Assembly (NCBI GenBank): GCA_035448545.1
Contig: DAOTJE010000023.1
Location: 5,368-69,367 of the forward strand
Origin: Anaerobaca sp035448545
GTDB lineage: Bacteria; Planctomycetota; Phycisphaerae; Sedimentisphaerales; Anaerobacaceae
Reading direction: 5' to 3'
DNA: 64,000 bases
Shown: positions 48,591-57,831 of the stretch, one piece after another
How positions within the stretch are numbered: position 1 is the stretch's first letter
How the letters are laid out: each line of letters opens with the position of its first letter
Program-made: the position numbers and the translations under genes
Notes under the pieces: generated by a model
The model's input: the letters and a program-made list of their open reading frames with translations, nothing else
Database searches by the model: none
Told to the model about the DNA's origin: nothing

Positions 48591-48995
48591 ATGGCCGAAC
48601 TCGAACGCATAGGCATCTCGCTCGACAAGGACCTGCTGTCGGAGTTTGACGCGCTGATCGCCCGGCAGGGCTACCAGAGCCGCTCGGAGGCCGTCCGCGA
48701 CCTGGTGCGGCAGCAGTTGAGCCAGGAGCGGCTCGGCGACCCGAAAACCGAAGCGGTTGCCGCGGTCTTCCTGGTCTACGACCATCATGCGACCAACCTC
48801 AGCGAGAAGCTGATTTCCATCCAGCACTCCCACCTGTTGCATGCGATCAGCTCGTTGCACGTGCACCTCGACGAGCACGATTGTCTGGAAATCATCGTCC
48901 TGCGGGGTCAGGTCGGTGAAATCAACCGGGTCGGCGAGAACATCCTGAGCATGAAGGGCGTCAAGCTCGGCCGGGTCAACATGGTCGCTGTGTAG
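48591..48995 (+). CDS. nikR: Nickel-responsive regulator NikR
   Basis: 134 residues from the ATG at 48591 (AGGAGGG upstream). An N-terminal ribbon-helix-helix (ERIGISLDKDLLSEFDALIARQGYQSRSEAVRDLVRQQL) and a C-terminal ACT-like metal domain are clear. The high-affinity nickel site is kept: the His in QHSHLLHAI, HxH in LHVHLDEHDC and the Cys of DEHDC. NikR represses nickel uptake genes when nickel is high, but none is in the window. Placement after metX-metW in the same direction is unexpected. Confidence 0.95.
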   Translation: MAELERIGISLDKDLLSEFDALIARQGYQSRSEAVRDLVRQQLSQERLGDPKTEAVAAVFLVYDHHATNLSEKLISIQHSHLLHAISSLHVHLDEHDCLEIIVLRGQVGEINRVGENILSMKGVKLGRVNMVAV

Positions 48996-49014
48996 AAATC
49001 CGCCCCTCCTGCAG

Positions 49015-49105
49015 CAAGAAGCAAAGACCAAGAGGAGAGAATCAAAATGGCGGAATCCACCTTCGGCGGACGACTTCCTCATTTTTGCCTCTTGCTGTTT
49101 GATCT
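49015..49105. repeat. Dispersed repeat copy between nikR and the tRNA
   Basis: GCAAGAAGCAAA...ATGGCGGA...CTTCGGCGGA...CTTCCTC is shared with about 35300-35366 inside the barrel gene. Both copies end in a TTTGCTTT-type segment. Confidence 0.65.
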
Positions 49106-49121
49106 TTGCTTTGGTTACCCC

Positions 49122-49151
49122 TTGACAGACGCTCGGGCCGTCTGCTCTAAT
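49122..49151 (+). promoter_or_regulatory. Promoter of the tRNA-Val gene
   Basis: TTGACA (49122-49127), an 18-base spacer and TCTAAT (49146-49151), 11 bases before the mature tRNA 5' end. Confidence 0.65.
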
Positions 49152-49162
49152 ACCGCCATCTC

Positions 49163-49236
49163 GGGCGATTAGCTCAGTTGGTTAGAGCGCACGGATCACA
49201 CCCGTGAGGTCACTGGTTCGAGTCCAGTATCGCCCA
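49163..49236 (+). tRNA. tRNA-Val (CAC anticodon)
   Basis: 74 bases folding as a full cloverleaf: acceptor stem GGGCGAT with ATCGCCC (7 pairs), D stem GCTC with GAGC, anticodon stem CACGG with CCGTG around the loop ATCACAC, and T arm ACTGG-TTCGAGT-CCAGT. The anticodon CAC reads GTG (valine). The discriminator base is A and no CCA is encoded. Confidence 0.95.
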
Positions 49237-49362
49237 TTTCCCCCAAGTCCTTCCTCTGAAACAGGTTATAGCTCACATCCGACACGACGATCGGGTCGGT
49301 TCTGGCCTTCGAGCGCGCCCGTCGTGTCTGTCGTAATGCTGCGCTTCGCCGACGCCTGCGAC

Positions 49363-49391
49363 TTGAGTTGTTGCTGCGCAGCTACTATAGT
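49363..49391 (+). promoter_or_regulatory. Promoter of the exported oxidoreductase cluster
   Basis: TTGAGT (49363-49368), 17 bases, and TATAGT (49386-49391). The leader to the ATG at 49496 is about 98 bases. Confidence 0.6.
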
Positions 49392-49495
49392 ACCGACAGG
49401 TCCTTGGCACAGTGGAGGTCAGGCGCCGCAGCCGATGTCGGGCCCGGCGCCGTCAGGGCCACGCCTGCTTCGTGGAGAATTCGAGAGGATCGGGC

Positions 49496-50818
49496 ATGTC
49501 TATGGAGAAGAGATATTCGCGTCGTCAATTCGTCAAAGGTATCGCCGGCGTCGCAGGGACCGCCGCCATTCCCTGGTTCCTTCCGTCGTCAGCGATGGGG
49601 GCGGCCGGCGCCGTCGCGCCGAGCAAGCGAATCGCAATGGGTTTCATCGGCCTCGGAACTCAGGGCACCGGCCTGATGCGGGCCTTCCTCGGCCAGAAAG
49701 ACGTGCAGGCGGTGGCCGTCTGCGACGTCCTGGACAGCCAGCGTCAAAAAGCCAAGGCGATCGTCGATCAGCATTATGGCAACTCTGACTGCAAGACGTA
49801 CAACGACTTTCGCGAGGTCTGCCGACGCAGCGACATCGACGCGGTCTGCATCGCGACGCCGGACCATTGGCACGTGCTCGTGTCGCTGGAGGCCGCACGC
49901 AACGGCAAGGACATGTACACCGAGAAGGCCCTGGGCTTAAGCGTGGCCTGGGACAAGGCCCTCCAGCAGGCCTGCCATACCTGCGGCACGGTCTTCCAGT
50001 GGGGAACGCAGCAGCGCTCCGACCGGAATTTCCGCTTCGGCTGCGAGCTGGTGCGCAACGGTCGGATCGGCAGACTGCACACGATCCAGGTCGGCGTGCC
50101 CTACGATTTCGCCTTTCCCAATCAACCGACGCAGCCGGTCCCGGAAGGTCTGGACTATGACCTGTGGCTGGGCCCGGCGCCCTGGGCACCTTATACGTAT
50201 CAGCGCTGTCGTCCCTGGACGGAGAAGGAGAGCTACTCGATCTGGTATCACATCTCCGATTACTGCCTGGGCGGCATCGGGGGTTACTGGGGTGTCCACC
50301 ACGTGGACATCGCGCAGTGGGGTCACGGCACCGACGACACCGGCCCGGTCGAGATCGAGGGCGCCGGCGTGTTTCCGGCCGATGGTCTGACGGACTGCGC
50401 CACCAGTTGGAAGGTCACGCACACCTACGCCGACGGCGTGAAGATGATCTACATGGATGAGGCGCAGTACAAGCACGGCGTAACCTTCCAGGGCACGGAA
50501 GGATGGGTGCACATCACGCGCGAGGGTCTCTGGGCCGAACCCGAGTCGCTGCTGACCTCAACCATCGGGCCGGATGAGATTCACCTGCCCGAAAGCAAGG
50601 GGCACCAGCGTGACTTCCTCGACGCGGTCAAGACGCGCGGCCGCACGATCTGTCCCATCGACGTCGCGGTTCGCACGGACACAATCTGCCACCTGACCGA
50701 CATCTGCACGCGTCTGGGCCGCAAGCTGCGATGGGACCCCGTCAAAGAGGACTTCGTCGATGACCCGCAGGCCAGCCGGATGCTGAATCGGCCCATGAGA
50801 AGCCCCTGGCATCTGTAG
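49496..50818 (+). CDS. Tat-exported Gfo/Idh/MocA family oxidoreductase
   Basis: 440 residues from the ATG at 49496 (AGAGG upstream), with a second Met two codons on. The twin-arginine signal is YSRRQFVKGIAGVAGTAAIPWFLP. A Rossmann fold follows (IAMGFIGLGTQGTGLMRAFLGQKDVQAVAVCDV), then CIATPDHWHVLVSLEAARNGKDMYTEKALGLSVAWDKAL with the family EK motif. It resembles 32453-33790 closely in layout. It begins a cluster of exported sugar-related enzymes and is probably co-transcribed with the ceramidase-like gene 37 bases downstream. Confidence 0.93.
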   Translation: MSMEKRYSRRQFVKGIAGVAGTAAIPWFLPSSAMGAAGAVAPSKRIAMGFIGLGTQGTGLMRAFLGQKDVQAVAVCDVLDSQRQKAKAIVDQHYGNSDCKTYNDFREVCRRSDIDAVCIATPDHWHVLVSLEAARNGKDMYTEKALGLSVAWDKALQQACHTCGTVFQWGTQQRSDRNFRFGCELVRNGRIGRLHTIQVGVPYDFAFPNQPTQPVPEGLDYDLWLGPAPWAPYTYQRCRPWTEKESYSIWYHISDYCLGGIGGYWGVHHVDIAQWGHGTDDTGPVEIEGAGVFPADGLTDCATSWKVTHTYADGVKMIYMDEAQYKHGVTFQGTEGWVHITREGLWAEPESLLTSTIGPDEIHLPESKGHQRDFLDAVKTRGRTICPIDVAVRTDTICHLTDICTRLGRKLRWDPVKEDFVDDPQASRMLNRPMRSPWHL

Positions 50819-50855
50819 AAGCAAACTTCCACCGACCATTCAGGAGACACGCCAG

Positions 50856-52373
50856 ATGACCGAGAAGACCGCCCGGCAGGGCAAATACGAAATCGGAAAC
50901 TCGAAATCCGAAACAAGCACGAACGGCGCAAAGGCTCCAAATCCCAAACGGACGCCGCCTGCTTCCGACAGCGTTTCGGTCTTCGGGATTTCGTGCTTGG
51001 GATTTTTTTCGGATTTTGTGCTTCGGGCTTGGGGTTCCTTCCTGCTTTTGTCGTGCGTGGCCAATCTGTCCGTTGCGGCCGAACCGGCCGCGGCCAAGGC
51101 TCCGCTGTGCGTCGGGTGGTCCACCGTCGATATCACACCCGACAGACCCGTTGCGCTGGTCGGGCAACTGCACAAACGCATCTCGCAGCGGGTCCTCGAT
51201 CCGCTGACGGCGACCGCGCTGGCCCTCGAAACGAAGGGCCCCGAGGGCCGGTCCGAACAGGCCATCCTCGTCTCCTGCGACGTGCTTTATATCCGCAAAT
51301 CCACGCTGGACAGGGCAAGAGACCTCCTCAAGGCGAAACTGCCGGACTTCGACGCGGACAAGCTGGCCCTCAACGCCACGCACACGCACACCGGCCCGGG
51401 CTTCGCAGACGAGGACTTCGGCGACCTTTACGATGTGAGCGAGGACGATGGAGTGATGAAGGCGTCCGAGTACGGGGCGTTCTTCGCGGAGAAAGTCGCG
51501 CAGGTCGCGGCCGAGGCATGGCAGAAGCGTAAGCCGGCCGGCATGAGCTGGGGACTGGGCCATGCGGTGGTGGGGATGAACCGGCGCGCTCGGTACTTCG
51601 ACGGCTCGGCGGTCATGTACGGCGCCACCAACCGGCCGGACTTTTCCGGTATCGAAGGATACGAGGACCACGGGGTGGAGATGCTGTTCTTCTGGGACGC
51701 CAATCGCAAACTGACGGGGGTCGTGATCAACATCGCCTGTACCTCGCAGGAGACCGAAGGCCTGAGCGAAGTCTCCGCCGACTTCTGGCACGATGTGCGT
51801 CAGGAACTTCACAGGAAGATCGCGCCGGACCTGTTCGTGCTGCCTCAGTGTGCCGCGGCGGGCGATCAGTCTCCGCACCTGCTGTTTCGCTCGCGTGCCG
51901 AGCAGATCATGATCGAGCAGCGGGGCCTGTCCCGGCGCCAGGAGATCGCCCGGCGGATCGTCAGCGCCGTCCAGGATGTGCTGCCCCTGGTGCAGCGGAG
52001 CATCGAAACCGAGGTTGTTTTCAAACATGTTGTCGCGCGGGTGGATCTTCCGCCGGCCAGCTCTGTCAACGCACCGTTCTACACAACCGACACGATCGCC
52101 CCGGTCGAGCTGCACGTGCTGCGGCTGGGTGAGGTCGCGATGGCAACGAATCCGTTCGAGCTGTACCTCGACTACGGAATCCGCATGAAGGCCCGAAGTC
52201 CGGCGACGCTGACCCTGCTGGTCCAGTTGTCGTGCCAGCACTGCGGCTATCTCCCGACGGAAAAGGCGGTCCAGGGCGGAGGCTACAGTGCCGACAAGTT
52301 CGTCGTGGGACCCGAAGGGGGCCAGGCGCTCGTGGACGAGACCGTCCGGCAGCTCGAGACGCTCTGGCAATAG
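50856..52373 (+). CDS. Exported neutral-ceramidase-like protein
   Basis: 505 residues from the ATG at 50856 (AGGAGA upstream). A polar leader of about 45 residues, partly encoded by repeat DNA, precedes the hydrophobic signal (RAWGSFLLLSCVANLSVAAE). The mature part has the neutral/alkaline ceramidase-like N-terminal domain: KAPLCVGWSTVDITPDRPVALVGQL, the zinc-type motif LALNATHTHTGPGF and VVINIACTSQETEGL. Many such proteins in this phylum are not proven ceramidases. The enzyme may act on amides or glycolipids outside the cell. It follows the oxidoreductase gene. Confidence 0.85.
   Translation: MTEKTARQGKYEIGNSKSETSTNGAKAPNPKRTPPASDSVSVFGISCLGFFSDFVLRAWGSFLLLSCVANLSVAAEPAAAKAPLCVGWSTVDITPDRPVALVGQLHKRISQRVLDPLTATALALETKGPEGRSEQAILVSCDVLYIRKSTLDRARDLLKAKLPDFDADKLALNATHTHTGPGFADEDFGDLYDVSEDDGVMKASEYGAFFAEKVAQVAAEAWQKRKPAGMSWGLGHAVVGMNRRARYFDGSAVMYGATNRPDFSGIEGYEDHGVEMLFFWDANRKLTGVVINIACTSQETEGLSEVSADFWHDVRQELHRKIAPDLFVLPQCAAAGDQSPHLLFRSRAEQIMIEQRGLSRRQEIARRIVSAVQDVLPLVQRSIETEVVFKHVVARVDLPPASSVNAPFYTTDTIAPVELHVLRLGEVAMATNPFELYLDYGIRMKARSPATLTLLVQLSCQHCGYLPTEKAVQGGGYSADKFVVGPEGGQALVDETVRQLETLWQ
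50871..50920. repeat. GGCAGGGCAAA...CGAAATCCGAAA repeat at a gene start
   Basis: This is the same type of sequence, in the same orientation relative to the gene, as 35374-35409. Here it encodes about codons 6-21 of the ceramidase-like protein. Confidence 0.65.
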
Positions 52374-52478
52374 GAGTACGTGCGCGGCACACTGGAAATC
52401 GCCGGTCGAGAGCCGTAGAATGGATCTCGCGTTCGATACAAGGTCAGTGGAACAGCATTCTCGTATGGAGGCTCGATC

Positions 52479-53435
52479 ATGGCCAATCGCCATAGCAGTC
52501 TGTCGTCCAATCCATCGCCGATGAGTCGGCGCGAGATGATGTCGATGTCCCTCGGAACCGCCCTCGCCCTGGGCGCGACGGGGCTGACGCCGCACCACGC
52601 CGCAGGCGCCGTGGTCCAGCCCGGCAAGCCGGCACGCAAACCCATCTTTAAGTCTCTCAAGTTCGGCATGATCGAGGGCGACATGTCCATTCTCGACAAG
52701 TTCAAGCTGGTCCAGGACCTGGGCTACGACGGGGTGGAGCTGGATTCGCCCGGCGGACAGGATAAGGAACAGTGCCTGGAGGCCAGCAAGAAGACCGGCC
52801 TGCCCATCCATGGTGTGGTCGATTCGAGACACTGGTCCGTGCGCGCCACCGAGGCCGACCCCAAGCGCCGCCAGGAATGCCTCAACGACCTGCTGACCGC
52901 GATCAAGGAATCCCACTATTGTGGCGGCTCGACCGTCCTGTTCGTGCCGGGCCACGGCAACGACGGTCCCGAGAGCGAGATCGTCCCGCGATCGCTCGAC
53001 GTGATCGGCCAGGCGCTGCCGACGGCCGCCAGGCTGGGGATTCGCATCCTCATCGAGAACGTGTGGAACCGGATGTTCTACGACCACGACGGCCCGCCGG
53101 AGCAGGGAGCCGAACGCTACGCCGCCTTCATCGACGCCTGCCGCAGTCCCTGGGTGGGCGCGTACTACGACATCGGCAACCACCACAAATATGGCCGGCC
53201 CGAGCAGTGGATTCGCACCCTCGGCACCCGGATCGTCAAGCTCGACGTCAAGGGCTACAGCCGCGAAAAGAACAACTGGTGCGAGATCGGCGACGGCACG
53301 ATCGATTGGCCCGCGGTCCGCGAGGCGCTCGACGAGGTCGGCTTCACCGGCTGGTGCACCGCAGAAGTCGGCGGCGGAGGCCGCGAGCGATTGGCCGACA
53401 TTCTCGCGCGAATGAACCGCGTGCTGCCGAATTGA
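52479..53435 (+). CDS. Tat-exported sugar phosphate isomerase/epimerase-like TIM barrel
   Basis: 318 residues from the ATG at 52479 (GGAGGC upstream). A twin-arginine signal is present (MSRREMMSMSLGTALALGATGL). The xylose-isomerase-like TIM barrel is visible: LKFGMIEGDMSILDKFKLVQDLGYDGVELDSPGG, GLPIHGVVDSRHW, STVLFVPG, IRILIENVWNRMFYDHDGP, WVGAYYDIGNHHKYG, IVKLDVKGYSRE, GWCTAEVGGGG. The Glu, Asp, His and Glu at strand ends match the family metal ligands. This family works with Gfo enzymes and DUF1080 lyases on keto-sugars. Confidence 0.9.
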   Translation: MANRHSSLSSNPSPMSRREMMSMSLGTALALGATGLTPHHAAGAVVQPGKPARKPIFKSLKFGMIEGDMSILDKFKLVQDLGYDGVELDSPGGQDKEQCLEASKKTGLPIHGVVDSRHWSVRATEADPKRRQECLNDLLTAIKESHYCGGSTVLFVPGHGNDGPESEIVPRSLDVIGQALPTAARLGIRILIENVWNRMFYDHDGPPEQGAERYAAFIDACRSPWVGAYYDIGNHHKYGRPEQWIRTLGTRIVKLDVKGYSREKNNWCEIGDGTIDWPAVREALDEVGFTGWCTAEVGGGGRERLADILARMNRVLPN

Positions 53436-53440
53436 GAGAT

Positions 53441-53457
53441 GGTGTGCTGTGCACACC
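53441..53457. repeat. GGTGTGC palindrome copy 1
   Basis: A 17-bp palindrome (GGTGTGC, 3 bases, GCACACC) lies between two converging genes. Copies occur at 59244-59260 and 60329-60345, with a partial one near 59311-59329. Confidence 0.6.
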
Positions 53458-53463
53458 CTACCC

Positions 53464-54867
53464 CTACTGCTGTCGGGCCAGCTCCAGCGCCCGGGTCGTG
53501 ATGAAGTACTTGGCCTTCATGAAATCGACCTCCCAGGGAGGCAGGCTGCCCTGGGCCAGGTAGTCGAGGTACTGTTCCATGACGAGGCGGAAGTGGGCCT
53601 CGTGGCCGATGAGCTGCTCGGCCGGGATGACGACATGCCAGCCGCGTCGGTCGGACTTCAGCGATAGGCCGGGATACTCGCCTTGAAGCCGCTCGATGGC
53701 GGCGCGCAACGCCCGTTCCAACCGGCCAAGGTCCGCACCGGGAGCCGGCTCCACGTAGAGCTGGGGCTGGTAGTTCTGCTCGGCGCCCTGGCGGATGATC
53801 ACATGCGCCCGGCTGCCCCGCACGAGCGAATAGTGCGTGTCACCGGTCCCGTCCGGCGCCTCGAACGCCCACGTCACCGCAAGCCTGGTGTGCACACCCT
53901 TGACGGTATACACCGCCTCGCCGTTGCAGTAATAAGGTAGCACGCCCTCGTCATCAAGCCGGCTCTGAAGATACTCCGGAAACTCGGCGGCTCCGGTAAC
54001 CTTCTCGTACTGCGCGCGGGTGATCCGCGTCGGCCAGTGCCTGGCGCGAAGCACTGCAACGTCGGTTCGATAGTCGATCCTCTGCTCGGGAAAGCACGTC
54101 CACAGCATCAGATCAATCAGATGGGTGGTGACATCGACGAGGCCCTCGCCCTGCTGGGCGATGTCGAAGTACCAGGTGGGCCGGCGGATGGGTTGGCCTG
54201 AGACGTACTTGAAGAAATGGTGCACGCTCTCCTTGACGATCGCGGGATCGTCCGGCGTTCCTTTTTCGAGCTCACCGAAGACCTCCGTGTCGAGCACGAG
54301 CCGCTTTTGCAGGATGCACAGCCGGTTGAAACGCTCGGTCATGATGTCGTAGAGCAGCAGTCCCCTCCGCTGCGCCTCATCGAAGGCCCACTCCAGTTCG
54401 GCGAATCCCGCCGCATCGATGCACATCGGCTTGTCGGCAAAGACGTTCAGGCCTGCGTCGATCGCGGCGGTGATGTATTCGGCCTTCCGGCGGTTGTTGC
54501 CAGACAGGACGACGATCCCCCGGAGGCGAGACGCCTTGTCGGCCTGCATCTTTTCGAGGTAGTCGGCGCCAACATAGACCTGCTGCTTCCAACTGGTAGG
54601 CTCATCCGGGCGGCGGTTGAAGTCTTCGATCCGCCCGAGGTATTCCTGCACCTCCGGACCATCGGGAGCATAGACGTGGACGGTCGGGTCGATCTGCTTG
54701 TACATCGTCTTCTGGACAAGGGCGGCATGGTAGTGCCCGGGATCGAGCACGATCAGCCGGACGGACGAGGTATGCCACACCCCGGTGCGCCTGCCCGCCG
54801 TCGCACACGACAGCGGAGCCACCAGCAGAAACACACCCACAACGGTCAGCGTCACCGTTCGCACCAT
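53464..54867 (-). CDS. Gfo/Idh/MocA-like lipoprotein with oxidoreductase C-terminal domain
   Basis: 467 residues from the ATG at 54867 (AAAGGA upstream). A lipoprotein signal (VGVFLLVAPLSCATAG) suggests anchoring at the cell envelope. The Rossmann part is SVRLIVLDPGHYHAALVQKTMYKQ, LRGIVVLSGNNRRKAEYITAAIDAGLNVFADKPMCIDAAGFAELEWAF. The KP motif is kept as DKPM. The C-terminal region (LIDLMLWTCFPEQ, RPTWYFDIAQQGEGLVDVTTHLIDL) belongs to the putative oxidoreductase C-terminal family. It is transcribed away from the 55030 gene, sharing a 162-base divergent promoter region. Confidence 0.88.
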   Translation of the reverse strand: MVRTVTLTVVGVFLLVAPLSCATAGRRTGVWHTSSVRLIVLDPGHYHAALVQKTMYKQIDPTVHVYAPDGPEVQEYLGRIEDFNRRPDEPTSWKQQVYVGADYLEKMQADKASRLRGIVVLSGNNRRKAEYITAAIDAGLNVFADKPMCIDAAGFAELEWAFDEAQRRGLLLYDIMTERFNRLCILQKRLVLDTEVFGELEKGTPDDPAIVKESVHHFFKYVSGQPIRRPTWYFDIAQQGEGLVDVTTHLIDLMLWTCFPEQRIDYRTDVAVLRARHWPTRITRAQYEKVTGAAEFPEYLQSRLDDEGVLPYYCNGEAVYTVKGVHTRLAVTWAFEAPDGTGDTHYSLVRGSRAHVIIRQGAEQNYQPQLYVEPAPGADLGRLERALRAAIERLQGEYPGLSLKSDRRGWHVVIPAEQLIGHEAHFRLVMEQYLDYLAQGSLPPWEVDFMKAKYFITTRALELARQQ

Positions 54868-55029
54868 ACGCGGTCCTTTATTACAGTGCCACAAATCCGG
54901 CCCGCCGGAGTCTACCGACGAAGGTTGACTTCGTAAAGGTCCGGGCTGCCGGCTGGCGAATTCATTGCTTGCGGGGCCGGCCCGGGCGGTGGTATCATGT
55001 CGGCATTGGCGTTCATGAAGGAGACTGCG

Positions 55030-56478
55030 ATGAATGCAAAGGGTGCACACGCCTCACGTCGTAGCGCCGGGACTTGGCGCGGTCGAATTCTCCCATTCGT
55101 GCTGGCGGTCCTCGTCTGCGTCTTGGCGGTCTGGAGCGCGCCCGCCGGGGCAGCGAGCGCGGACCCGTGGCAGGCGGGCGTGGCGACCGCCGTCATCACG
55201 CCGGACCAGCCCATGTGGATGGCCGGCTACGCCGCCCGCACGAAACCCGCCGAAGGCAAGGTCCACGACCTGCACGCCAAGGCGCTGGTCTTGCAGGACG
55301 CCCAGGGCCATCGACTGGCTATCGTCACGGTGGACCTGCTCGGCATCGACCGCACGATGCGCGACTGGATCGCCGGCCAAGTCGAGCAGCGATACCGCCT
55401 CGCGCCGAAGGACCTGCTGATCAACGCATCGCACACGCATTCGGGGCCGGTGATCCGCGAGAGCGCGTACTCGATCTACGGCCATTCGTTCTACGACCTG
55501 ACGCCGGAACAGCTCGTGCAATCCGACGCCTACAGCGATCAGTTACAGGAGACAATCGCCACGCTCGTCGGCCAGGCCATCGAGAAGCTGGCCCCTGCCC
55601 GGCTGTCCTACACACACGCCCGCGCGGGTTTCGCCATGAACCGTCGGCAGAACCCCGGGCAGGGCTGGCGCATCAGTCCCAACCCCGACGGTCCGGTCGA
55701 CCACGATGTTCCGGTGCTGCGCGTCGATGACGCCGAGGGAAAGGCGCGAGCGATCGTGTTCGGATACGCCTGTCACGCCACGACGCTGAGCTTCTACGAC
55801 TACTGCGGCGACTATCCCGGCTTCGCGCAGGAATACGTCGAGCAACGGTTTCCGGGCGCGACCGCTCTGTTCCTCGCCGGCTGCGGAGGCGATCAGAACC
55901 CTTATCCGCGCACGCCGGATCGCGCGCTGGACCTGTGCCGCGAGCATGGCCACGCGCTGGCCAACGCCGTCGAGGCGGCGCTTCAGGGCGTGCCCAAGCC
56001 GGTCCGCGGCCCGCTGCGAACCGCGCTGGAGGACGTGACGCTGGACTTCGCCGAGCCGCCCGGCAAGGAAACGCTCGAACAGCAGGCCAAGTCCGACAAC
56101 AAATATGAGAAGCTGCACGCCGAGTTCCTGCTCGCTCAATTGCAGCACGAAGGCAAGATTCCCGCGACCTACACGTACCCGGTGCAGGTGATCCGGTTCG
56201 GCGACGACTTGCTGATGGTGGCGCTGGCGGGCGAGGTGGTCGTCGATTACTCGCTGCGTCTGAAGCGCGAACTGACGGACACGCCGCTCTGGGTCGCGGG
56301 CTACTCGAACGATGTCTTCGGCTACGTGCCCTCGGCCCGCATCGTCCACGAGGGCGGCTACGAAGGGGGCGGCGCCATGCTCTACACCCCCCTGCCGGGC
56401 CCGTTCCAACCCTCGGTCGAGGAAGTGGTCGTGGCCAAGGTCCACGAACTGGTGTATCGCGTGAAAACGCAACCATGA
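55030..56478 (+). CDS. Exported neutral-ceramidase-like protein
   Basis: 482 residues from the ATG at 55030 (GAAGGAG upstream), with a signal peptide (ILPFVLAVLVCVLAVWSAPAGAAS). Family motifs: WQAGVATAVITPDQPMWMAGYAAR, LLINASHTHSGPVI (metal His pair) and GYACHATTLSFYDYCGDYPGFAQ, TALFLAGCGGDQNP. These match the catalytic part of neutral/alkaline ceramidases. It opens a run of co-directional genes with the propeller and DegT homologue. Length is close to the family's usual. Confidence 0.88.
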   Translation: MNAKGAHASRRSAGTWRGRILPFVLAVLVCVLAVWSAPAGAASADPWQAGVATAVITPDQPMWMAGYAARTKPAEGKVHDLHAKALVLQDAQGHRLAIVTVDLLGIDRTMRDWIAGQVEQRYRLAPKDLLINASHTHSGPVIRESAYSIYGHSFYDLTPEQLVQSDAYSDQLQETIATLVGQAIEKLAPARLSYTHARAGFAMNRRQNPGQGWRISPNPDGPVDHDVPVLRVDDAEGKARAIVFGYACHATTLSFYDYCGDYPGFAQEYVEQRFPGATALFLAGCGGDQNPYPRTPDRALDLCREHGHALANAVEAALQGVPKPVRGPLRTALEDVTLDFAEPPGKETLEQQAKSDNKYEKLHAEFLLAQLQHEGKIPATYTYPVQVIRFGDDLLMVALAGEVVVDYSLRLKRELTDTPLWVAGYSNDVFGYVPSARIVHEGGYEGGGAMLYTPLPGPFQPSVEEVVVAKVHELVYRVKTQP

Positions 56479-56497
56479 AAAGGATGGAGGCTTGAAC

Positions 56498-57820
56498 ATG
56501 AAACACCTGCACTGCGTCGTATCGTTGGTTATGTGTCTTTCTCTGCACGTGGCTCCGGCGCGGGCGGCCTTGGTCGCCCGAATTCACGACTCGGGCTTCC
56601 CGCTGGCGCACGACACCTACAACGGGATCGGCGCCGCCAGCGACGGTCGGATCTACTACGTGTTGAGCTCGCAGTCCTACGAAGTCGGCGCGCAGATGTA
56701 CTGCTACGACCCGGCCAGCGACAAGATCCAGCACCTGGGCGACGTGACCGAGGCCTGCGGCGAGAAGGACGCGCGGACCATCGTCCAGGGCAAGTCGCAC
56801 GTGCCGCTGATGGAGCGGGACGGCAAGCTCTACTTCTCGACGCACGTGGGCTACTACAGCATCGTGGACGGCATGGAGAAGATCGGCATCCCGCCGGAAG
56901 GCTGGAAACCCTATCCCGGCGGTCACTTCCTCGCCTATGACATGACGACGAAGAAGTTCGAAGACCTGGCCAAGGCGCCTCGTGGCGAGGGGATCCTCAC
57001 CACCACGCTCGACGCCAAACGCGGGCGGCTCTACGGCCTGACCTGGCCCAGCGGCCACTTCCTGCGTTACGATCTGACGACACGCGGCCTGAAAGACTTC
57101 GGACCCGTCTCGCGCGAAGGCGAGAACGGCACGGGCGAGCAGTACCGCACGCTGTGCCGCTCGTTCGTGGTCGATCCGCACGACGGCAGCGTCTACTACA
57201 CCGTCGGCGACGGCGACATCTTCCGCTACCGTTACGACCGCGATGCGATCGAGCGGGTGGTCGGCGACGACATGCGAAAGGACTACTTCGGGCTCTACGA
57301 CCCGACTTCGGCAGGCCACATGGCATACAACTGGCGGCAGACGGTCTGGTACGAGCCGGAGCGGGTGGTGTACGGCGTACACGGCAACTCCGGATACCTG
57401 TTTCGCTTCGATCCGCGCGTGCCGGAGGTGCAGATCGTCGATCGCATCACCTCCCGGCCCTCGCAGCGAAGCGGGATGTTCGACCAGTTCAGCTACGGCT
57501 ATCTTGGTTTCACCCTCGGACCCGACGGCAGGACGTTGTACTACCTGACCGGCGGCCCGATCTATGTCGACGGCAAACGCCTGACCGGCAAGGCCAAGAC
57601 CGCCATGGGCGAATCCAAGGGGCTCGAGAACCTCCACCTGATTACGTACGACATTCCCGCTCGCCAATACACCGATCACGGCCCGATCTTCTACGAAGAC
57701 GGACGACGGCCCTACTACGTCAACTCGATTGCGGTCGGCAAGGACGGCACTGTCTATACGCTGGCCCGAGTCAACGAAGCCAATCCTCCGAAAACCGATC
57801 TGATCAGCATCCGCAAGTGA
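56498..57820 (+). CDS. Exported beta-propeller-like protein
   Basis: 440 residues from the ATG at 56498 (GGAGG 8 bases upstream), with a signal peptide (MKHLHCVVSLVMCLSLHVAPARA). The rest has repeated four-strand units typical of a propeller: YNGIGAASDGRIYYVLSS, GKLYFSTHVGYYSIVDG, GRLYGLTWPSGHFLRYDLTTRGLKDFG, GSVYYTVGDGDIFRYRYDRDA, RVVYGVHGNSGYLFRFDPR, GRTLYYLTGGPIYVDG. No catalytic motif was recognised. It could bind or cleave carbohydrate, or support the DegT homologue 11 bases downstream. Confidence 0.82.
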   Translation: MKHLHCVVSLVMCLSLHVAPARAALVARIHDSGFPLAHDTYNGIGAASDGRIYYVLSSQSYEVGAQMYCYDPASDKIQHLGDVTEACGEKDARTIVQGKSHVPLMERDGKLYFSTHVGYYSIVDGMEKIGIPPEGWKPYPGGHFLAYDMTTKKFEDLAKAPRGEGILTTTLDAKRGRLYGLTWPSGHFLRYDLTTRGLKDFGPVSREGENGTGEQYRTLCRSFVVDPHDGSVYYTVGDGDIFRYRYDRDAIERVVGDDMRKDYFGLYDPTSAGHMAYNWRQTVWYEPERVVYGVHGNSGYLFRFDPRVPEVQIVDRITSRPSQRSGMFDQFSYGYLGFTLGPDGRTLYYLTGGPIYVDGKRLTGKAKTAMGESKGLENLHLITYDIPARQYTDHGPIFYEDGRRPYYVNSIAVGKDGTVYTLARVNEANPPKTDLISIRK

Positions 57821-57831
57821 AAGGGCGACAG

